Assembly (NCBI RefSeq): GCF_028737325.1
Contig: NZ_JAQZCH010000001.1
Coordinates: forward strand, 1,222,732 to 1,286,731
Origin: Microbacterium thalli
GTDB taxonomy: Bacteria; Actinomycetota; Actinomycetes; Actinomycetales; Microbacteriaceae
Direction: 5' to 3'
Length of the DNA stretch: 64,000 nt
This document shows, one piece after another, positions 59,206 to 64,000 of the stretch (positions within the stretch are counted from its first letter, which is position 1; each line of letters starts with the position of its first letter). The translations under genes and the position numbers were made by a program. Under the pieces are notes generated by a model. The model worked only from the letters and a program-made list of their open reading frames with translations. It ran no database searches and was not told the DNA's origin.

Positions 59206-59846
59206 CGCTGACGAGCGCGCTCAGCGCCTGCTCGCGCGGACTGCACGAGATTGTCGCGATCGAGCGCGACGTCGTCCGCCACGGCACGCAGCCATCGGCT
59301 CGTCGGTGCCACCGCGGCGAAGTTCGAGTGGAGCAGGGTCATCAGCGTCGCATGGACGGTCTGAGCATCCGCGAAGCCGACAGCGTTGGCGAGGTGGATC
59401 GCGCCCGTGGCATCCGAAAGCACCTCAACCGTGAGACCGTGCGTCTCCGCCTCGGCGGCGGACGCCAGGATGCAGTTGTTCGTCATGTAGCCGACGAGCG
59501 AGATCGTGTCGATCGCGTGTGCCCGGAGCCAGGCGAGGAGGTCGGTGCCGCCGAACACGGTGCCGTACTCCTTCGTGACCCGCTTCGCATCGGCGTCCAG
59601 ACGGCTCTCGACCTCGGGGTGGAGATCGAAGCCGGCTGTCGCCGGGTCGAACACGGGCGAGCCGTCGCCGCCCCGGTGCTGAACGGCGACGATGGGGATT
59701 CCGGCCTTCCGGGCACCGTCGATGGCGGCCGTGATCCGCGGCAGTGACTGCGCGTGCGGCGGGCACTGCACCTCGAGCGGGCCGGCGAAGTAGTCCTGCT
59801 GCACGTCGACGAGGATCAGTGCGCGGCGGGGAGTGGTCATGGTCAT
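59202..59846 (-). CDS. Isochorismatase-like cysteine hydrolase
   Basis: 214-aa hydrolase with the Asp-Lys-Cys triad: Asp in ILVDVQQDYFAGPLEV, Lys in VTKEYGTVFGGTDL, Cys in LVGYMTNNCILASAAEAETHG (the cis-peptide loop is conserved). Substrates in this family include nicotinamide, isochorismate and N-carbamoyl compounds; none can be assigned. It is divergent from a GlxA-type AraC regulator 119 bp away, a common pairing that suggests regulation by it. Confidence 0.9.
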   Translation of the reverse strand: MTMTTPRRALILVDVQQDYFAGPLEVQCPPHAQSLPRITAAIDGARKAGIPIVAVQHRGGDGSPVFDPATAGFDLHPEVESRLDADAKRVTKEYGTVFGGTDLLAWLRAHAIDTISLVGYMTNNCILASAAEAETHGLTVEVLSDATGAIHLANAVGFADAQTVHATLMTLLHSNFAAVAPTSRWLRAVADDVALDRDNLVQSARAGAERARQR

Positions 59847-59965
59847 CTGCTCTCTGGGATGTCACGCAGCTCGATCGCTGCCTCCCTCAACGATCGTGCG
59901 GACGGCCGCCGTCCGCCATTGGCACGAATGACGGAATACGATGAATTCGGGCCAGGAGGACAGAC

Positions 59966-60931
59966 GTGAAAATCGCCATCTACGCATTCGACGGCGCGAC
60001 GATGTTCCATCTGTCGACGCCGCAGCTCGTCTTCGACGAGGTGCGTCGCCAGGGGGTGGCCGACTGGACGTGCACGCTCTTCTCGGACCGCGCCGGCTCG
60101 ATCCGCACCGCGGAGGGGTACACCGTCGAGGGTGTTCAGGGGCTTGCGGCGATGGACGAGGCGGACATGGTGGTCCTGCCCTCCTGGGAGCGCCGGGGCA
60201 AGGAGGTCAGCCCCGAGCTCCGGCGGTCGCTGCAGGACGCTCATCAGCGGGGAGTGTTCATCGCCGGGCTCTGCCTCGGCGCGATCGTCGTGGCCGATGC
60301 GGGCATCCTGGCGGGGCGGACCGCGGTCACGCACTGGCAGGCCGCCGACGAACTCGCCGCCCGCCACCCGGACATCACCGTCGACGCGTCGGCGCTCTAT
60401 GTCGATCTCGGAGATGTGCTGACCTCGGCGGGAACGGCATCCGGCCTCGACGCCTGCCTGCACATCGTGCGTACCCGCCTCGGAGCCGATACGGCGAACC
60501 ACGTGGCGCGCTCGCTGGTCGTCGCTCCCCATCGCGACGGCGGCCAGGCCCAGTACATCGAACGGCCCGTGGCTCCGAACGTCGGCGGTCACCCCGTCGC
60601 GGACTCCCTCGAATGGGCGCTCACCCACCTCGCGATGGAGATCGACGTCGAGCAGTTGGCGTCGCGGGCTCACATGAGCCGGCGATCCTACGTCCGGGCC
60701 TTTCGCGCCGCGACGGGCACGACGCCCGCCGCCTGGGTGCGATCACGTCGGCTCGACGAGACCCGGCGCCTGCTGGAGACCACGGACCTCAGCATCGATC
60801 AAATCGCTGATGCGAGCGGGTTCGGAAGCCCGGTCACCCTGAGGCAGAACTTCCTCGCGGCGTTCGGCTGCACTCCCTCGAGCTACCGCCGTCGATTCGA
60901 CGCCCGTGCGCTCACCTCGCGCAGCACATAG
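59966..60931 (+). CDS. GlxA-type AraC-family regulator (DJ-1/PfpI domain plus AraC HTH)
   Basis: 321 aa. The N-terminal DJ-1/PfpI-like domain covers about residues 1-190, with nucleophile-elbow Cys in IAGLCLGAIVVADAG. The C-terminal AraC double HTH is EQLASRAHMSRRSYVRAFRA and IDQIADASGFGSPVTLRQNF. GTG 59966 follows AGGAGG. It probably activates the divergent isochorismatase-like gene in response to an unknown ligand. Confidence 0.92.
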   Translation: MKIAIYAFDGATMFHLSTPQLVFDEVRRQGVADWTCTLFSDRAGSIRTAEGYTVEGVQGLAAMDEADMVVLPSWERRGKEVSPELRRSLQDAHQRGVFIAGLCLGAIVVADAGILAGRTAVTHWQAADELAARHPDITVDASALYVDLGDVLTSAGTASGLDACLHIVRTRLGADTANHVARSLVVAPHRDGGQAQYIERPVAPNVGGHPVADSLEWALTHLAMEIDVEQLASRAHMSRRSYVRAFRAATGTTPAAWVRSRRLDETRRLLETTDLSIDQIADASGFGSPVTLRQNFLAAFGCTPSSYRRRFDARALTSRST

Positions 60932-61024
60932 CCGCCGTGTTGCGGCATCCGAGGCCCGAGCGCAAGGGGCTCCGGTCCGGCGGAGCGACGGCATACGGTG
61001 GGGATCCCACGAACGGAGGACCCC

Positions 61025-61402
61025 ATGGTCGACAAGCGCACGGAGGCCCACGGACCCGGGCAGCTGCCCGACCGGCAGCCCCGCCCGGACCCCACCGACC
61101 TGACGAACCAGGCGAGCTTCCGCCAGGGCTCGTCGTCGCGCTGGCTGATTCCCGCCGGCGTGCTCGCGGTCGTCGCAATCGTCCTGTACGCGCTGGCGTT
61201 CCAGCTGCAGGTCGTGCTGCCGGCGATCGGCATCGTGTTCGTCGTCGTCGCGTGGGCGATGATGCTCGTCGCTGCCCGGTCGTCGGGCGAAGCGCCCGTA
61301 CGCAACCGGCGGCTCGCGGTCGCGATGGGCATCCTCGCCGTGGGGGCGCTGGCGATCTTCATCGGGATCTACCTGGTCGAGACGCTCGGAGCCGCAGGCT
61401 GA
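61025..61402 (+). CDS. Small three-TM membrane protein
   Basis: 125 aa. The hydrophilic, Pro-rich N-terminus (about 40 residues) is followed by three transmembrane helices (IPAGVLAVVAIVLYALAF, VVLPAIGIVFVVVAWAMML, AVAMGILAVGALAIFIGIY). ATG 61025 follows GGAGG. Its stop overlaps the start of the sulfide:quinone oxidoreductase by one base, so it could be a membrane anchor or partner of that enzyme. No family recognised. Confidence 0.82.
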   Translation: MVDKRTEAHGPGQLPDRQPRPDPTDLTNQASFRQGSSSRWLIPAGVLAVVAIVLYALAFQLQVVLPAIGIVFVVVAWAMMLVAARSSGEAPVRNRRLAVAMGILAVGALAIFIGIYLVETLGAAG

Positions 61403-62637
61403 TGACGACGGCGCACACCGACCTCACCGGTGCGGACGCACGACCCGCTGCTCATCACCGCGTCATCGTCGTGGGCGGCGGCAACGGCGGCGTCTCGGCC
61501 GCGGCGCGCCTGCTGCGCCGGGGGGTGGCGGATGTCGCGCTCATCGAGCCCCGCGACGTCCACGAGTACAAGCCGCTGTTCTCCCATGTCGCCGGCGGCA
61601 CCGCGCGCATCAGCGAGACCGTGCGGCCGCAGCGATCGGTCATGCCCGACGATGTCACGTGGATCCGCGACGCCGTCGTGCTCGTCGATCCGGCGCGTTC
61701 GGTCGTCCAGCTGGCCGGGGGCGGCGAGGTCGGGTACGACCAGCTGGTGCTCTCGCCCGGCATGCAGAAGGACTGGGCGAGCGTCCCGGGCCTCGCGGAG
61801 TCGATCGGCACCGGTGACGTCACGACGCACTACGAGGGCGATCTGGCCGCTCGCACCTCGCTGCGGTTGCGCGACCTGCGTCGCGGCACGGTCGTCTTCA
61901 CCCAGCCCGCGGGGCCGGCGTCGTGCGCGGGAGCGGCCCAGAAGCCTCTCTACCAGGCGTGCGACTACTGGCAGCGCACGGGCGTGCTCGGCGACATCCG
62001 TCCCGTCCTGGTCGTGCCCGAGAAGACGGTGTTCGGCATCGAGCCCTTCGATCGCGAGATCCAGCGGGCCATCGACCGCTACGGCATCGAGCTGCGCACC
62101 GACAGCGCCCTCATCGAGGTGGATGCCGGCCGCTCCGAGGCCGTGATCGCGTCACCGGCCGGCATCGAACGCGTGCCGTACGACCTGCTCAGCGTCACGC
62201 CACCGCAGTCGGCACCCGAGTGGATCCGCGCATCGGGTCTAGCGGCCGCCGACGACCCCGACGGCTTCGTCGAGGTCGACCCCGAGACGTTGCAGCACCC
62301 GCGCTTCGCCAACGTCTGGGGACTGGGGGATGCCGCCGCCACGACGAACTCGAAGAGCGGCGGCGCCCTGCGAAAGCAGACGATGGTGCTCGCGAAGAAC
62401 CTCACGGCGGTGCTGGCGGGGAAGAAGCCGACGGCGCACTACGACGGCTACGGCGTATGTCCGATGACGGTGTCGCGGTCGAGTGTCGTGTGGGCCGAGT
62501 TCGGGCCGGCGGGCGAGTTGATGCCGACGATCCCGTTCCTGCGGCGGATGTACCGCGAGAGTCGGCTGTCGTGGTTCTTCGACCGCCGCGTGCTGCCGTG
62601 GGTCTACTGGAACCTGATCCTCACCGGGCGCGTCTGA
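61402..62637 (+). CDS. sqr: Sulfide:quinone oxidoreductase (type II-like)
   Basis: FAD-dependent membrane-associated enzyme that oxidises sulfide and reduces quinone, 411 aa. FAD-binding VIVVGGGNGGVSAAARLLRR. The two redox cysteines are placed as in type II enzymes: Cys175 in GPASCAGAAQKPLYQ and Cys353 in YDGYGVCPMTVS. It has LLSVTPPQSAP and VWGLGDAAATTNSKSGGALRKQ near the FAD. Start overlaps the small membrane protein (TGATG). It converges with the next gene, overlapping by 17 bp. Confidence 0.9.
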   Translation: MTTAHTDLTGADARPAAHHRVIVVGGGNGGVSAAARLLRRGVADVALIEPRDVHEYKPLFSHVAGGTARISETVRPQRSVMPDDVTWIRDAVVLVDPARSVVQLAGGGEVGYDQLVLSPGMQKDWASVPGLAESIGTGDVTTHYEGDLAARTSLRLRDLRRGTVVFTQPAGPASCAGAAQKPLYQACDYWQRTGVLGDIRPVLVVPEKTVFGIEPFDREIQRAIDRYGIELRTDSALIEVDAGRSEAVIASPAGIERVPYDLLSVTPPQSAPEWIRASGLAAADDPDGFVEVDPETLQHPRFANVWGLGDAAATTNSKSGGALRKQTMVLAKNLTAVLAGKKPTAHYDGYGVCPMTVSRSSVVWAEFGPAGELMPTIPFLRRMYRESRLSWFFDRRVLPWVYWNLILTGRV

Positions 62638-63247
62638 CCGGGGTATCGTCGCGGCTGACGTCGGTCTCGGCTGTCAGCCGCACCCGGGCGACGAGGATGC
62701 CGGCGAGGATCGAGCCGGCACCTCCCACAGCCATGTCGCCGATCGTGTCGTCGTAGGCGACGAAGATCGTGTCGACGAAGACGGCCCCCAGCCACTCGAT
62801 CATCTCCCACACGGCGCTCAGCGCGAGTCCGAATGCCGTTGTCACGACGACCCCCGTACGTCGACGGTAATCGGGTGCGCCGGGCAGCGGGACGACGTGC
62901 AGCCGGCCCGCAGCGAGGTAGCCGAGAGCCGCGAGCACGCCGGTGCAGAGGAAGTGCATCGGGATGTCCCAGGCGGGGTAGGTGCGGTACAGGTCGGCGA
63001 TGTTGCTCCACGCGGCGACGAGCACGGTGACGCCGCAGACGATGTCGAAGGCGGGCCGCGCCCCGAGGAAGCGGGGGATGACGAGCGCCGGGAGGGTCAG
63101 GGCGAGCACACCGGCATCCGTCAGCTCGAACCAGATCGCGGCGATCGCGACGCTGAGCAGCCCGGCGAAACGCACCGCGTCGGCGATGATCGCGCTCGCC
63201 GAGCGTGGCGGGCGCAGGAAGTTCTCGATCATCACGGGGCGGTTCAC
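62621..63247 (-). CDS. Multi-TM membrane protein of unknown family
   Basis: 208-aa protein with about five to six transmembrane helices (LLSVAIAAIWFELTDAGVLA, IVCGVTVLVAAWSNIADLY, GVVVTTAFGLALSAVWEM, DTIGDMAVGGAGSILAGILV). Conserved-looking polar residues inside the membrane part are in PAWDIPMHFLCTG and SAVWEMIEW, reminiscent of DUF2238-type membrane proteins. GTG 63247 overlaps the stop of the upstream phosphatase gene (GTGA). ATG 63232 is an alternative start. The function is unknown. Confidence 0.8.
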   Translation of the reverse strand: MNRPVMIENFLRPPRSASAIIADAVRFAGLLSVAIAAIWFELTDAGVLALTLPALVIPRFLGARPAFDIVCGVTVLVAAWSNIADLYRTYPAWDIPMHFLCTGVLAALGYLAAGRLHVVPLPGAPDYRRRTGVVVTTAFGLALSAVWEMIEWLGAVFVDTIFVAYDDTIGDMAVGGAGSILAGILVARVRLTAETDVSRDDTPVRRAR

Positions 63248-64000
63248 GACGTCTCCTCGTCGAGTCCGAGCACGACGTGCACACCGAGGTGGTCGGAGGG
63301 TGCCGCGCCGTGGACCGTCCGCGTGTCGATCGCCGCTTGCCGCACGGTCGTGCCCCGGTCCACCGCGATCCAGTCGATCGGCCCGCGCCGAACCCGCGGC
63401 TCGTGGTAGCCGCCGTAGGTGTCCCACAGTGGGGTCGTCCGCTGCGCCGCGGCCGCCCAGGCGTCGACGAGGTCGCCGCTGAGCAGCGCTGCGAGCGGGG
63501 CCGAGCCGGGACCGGCGTTCATGTCGCCCATCACGACGACCGTGCCCGTCGCCTCCTCGGCGAGGTCGTGCAGCAGCCACGCCGAGCGCAGCCGCGACTT
63601 GGCGGAGAAGACGTCCAGGTGCGTGTTGAACACCGTCAGCGTCGCGCCCGTGACGCGATCGCGGAAGCTCACGCGGACGACGATGCGAGGAACCGGGTTG
63701 CCCCATGAGACAGACCCGGCGACGCCGGGGGTCTCGGACAATGCGAGCTGCGCGTGGCCGGTCAGCTCGAGGCGATCAGCGTCGAAGAAGATCGGGCAAC
63801 CCTCGCCGCGGCCGTCCGCGTTGCGCCCGTGGCCGACGAGGCGATAGCCGGGCCCGAGCGACGCGCGGACGAGGTCGGCCTGATCAGGCATCGCCTCTTG
63901 CGTGCCGAGGATCGCGGGCGGGTCGGCGCGCAGCACGGCTGCCAGGCGCGGCGCCCGTACCTTCCACCGGTCGTTCGGCGGCCACGTCGGGCCGTCGATG
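63244..64000 (-). CDS. Endonuclease/exonuclease/phosphatase family protein, 5' end outside window
   Basis: EEP-superfamily Mg-dependent hydrolase (DNase I-like fold). The frame is open to the window edge; residues visible before MLRADPP (PNDRWKVRAPRLAAVLRAD) show that the start lies beyond 64000. Motifs are ILGTQEAMPDQ with the metal-binding Glu, FNTHLDVFS, VVMGDMNAGPGS and PSDHLGVHVVLGL. Substrate (nucleic acid, phosphoinositide-like or other) is unknown. It overlaps the next membrane gene by GTGA, so the two are cotranscribed. Confidence 0.9.
   Translation of the reverse strand, partial: IDGPTWPPNDRWKVRAPRLAAVLRADPPAILGTQEAMPDQADLVRASLGPGYRLVGHGRNADGRGEGCPIFFDADRLELTGHAQLALSETPGVAGSVSWGNPVPRIVVRVSFRDRVTGATLTVFNTHLDVFSAKSRLRSAWLLHDLAEEATGTVVVMGDMNAGPGSAPLAALLSGDLVDAWAAAAQRTTPLWDTYGGYHEPRVRRGPIDWIAVDRGTTVRQAAIDTRTVHGAAPSDHLGVHVVLGLDEETS

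Overview
The window is a stretch of chromosome from a very GC-rich actinobacterium. It most resembles Microbacteriaceae, probably Microbacterium. The reasons are the tRNA-Trp - secE - nusG - rplK - rplA order, a DUF222/HNH (13E12-type) gene, many genes that look leaderless (a TANNNT hexamer 6-7 nt before the start codon), and the habit of writing Asp-Ala as GAT GCC and Ala-Ser as GCA TCC in an otherwise G/C-ending codon set. No phage, integrase, transposase, CRISPR array or rRNA was found. Most of the window reads as core and lightly accessory chromosome.

Layout. 0-3 kb: 3' part of an aldehyde dehydrogenase, two unusual tandem repeats (six 16-bp units, then fifteen perfect GTGCC copies), and a DUF222/HNH gene. 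3.2-6.1 kb: tRNA-Trp, secE, nusG, rplK, rplA. 6.2-15 kb: an accessory block that separates the L11/L1 operon from L10/L12. It holds nitronate monooxygenase, acylphosphatase, a LysE/LysG exporter-regulator pair, a quinone-oxidoreductase-like enzyme, a DHA2 efflux pump with its MarR regulator and three matching operator palindromes, a 2H phosphoesterase, a YqaJ-type nuclease, and an AbiEi/DUF559-like gene framed by 63-bp inverted repeats. 15.2-16.4 kb: L10 leader, rplJ, rplL. 16.4-21.5 kb: LacI regulator and an alpha-glucoside-type ABC importer (binding protein and two permeases, no ATPase) with LacI-type operators. 21.5-30.4 kb: DUF305/DUF3105 pair, Bcr/CflA-type MFS with a seven-residue tandem repeat at its N-terminus, PAP2 phosphatase, HerA-like ATPase, MHS-type MFS, SDR-DUF2867 protein.

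30.4-45.4 kb is a molybdenum and respiration region. It runs mogA/moaB and moaE forward; moaD, moaC, moeA and moeZ in reverse; then a HTH-Mop regulator and modABC forward. Next come cydABDC (cytochrome bd and its CydDC exporter) in reverse and moaA divergent from cydA. A winged-helix regulator with four C-terminal cysteines sits at 47.2-47.8 kb. Its own promoter and the cydA promoter share a near-identical 13-bp palindrome (GTGGTCAKACCAC), which in cydA lies exactly between the -35 and -10. This is the best candidate in the window for an undescribed regulatory circuit: a redox or metal-sensing repressor of cytochrome bd and possibly of moaA.

45.4-64 kb: MFS/TetR pair, two aldo-keto reductases, GlsB-type membrane protein, LLM flavoprotein, DUF151 nuclease, two GNATs, TrhO and a sirtuin in one short operon, methionine aminopeptidase divergent from a small XRE regulator, YcaQ-like protein, SRPBCC and DUF2945 small stress-type proteins, SDR, isochorismatase-like hydrolase, GlxA-type AraC regulator, a type II-like sulfide:quinone oxidoreductase with a small membrane partner, and the 3' part of an endonuclease/exonuclease/phosphatase gene. 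Two intergenic inverted repeats sharing the arm GTAACTCCTCAGA occur at 49.0 and 52.0 kb.

All calls rest on reading the sequence. Family names come from recognised motifs, not from database searches.
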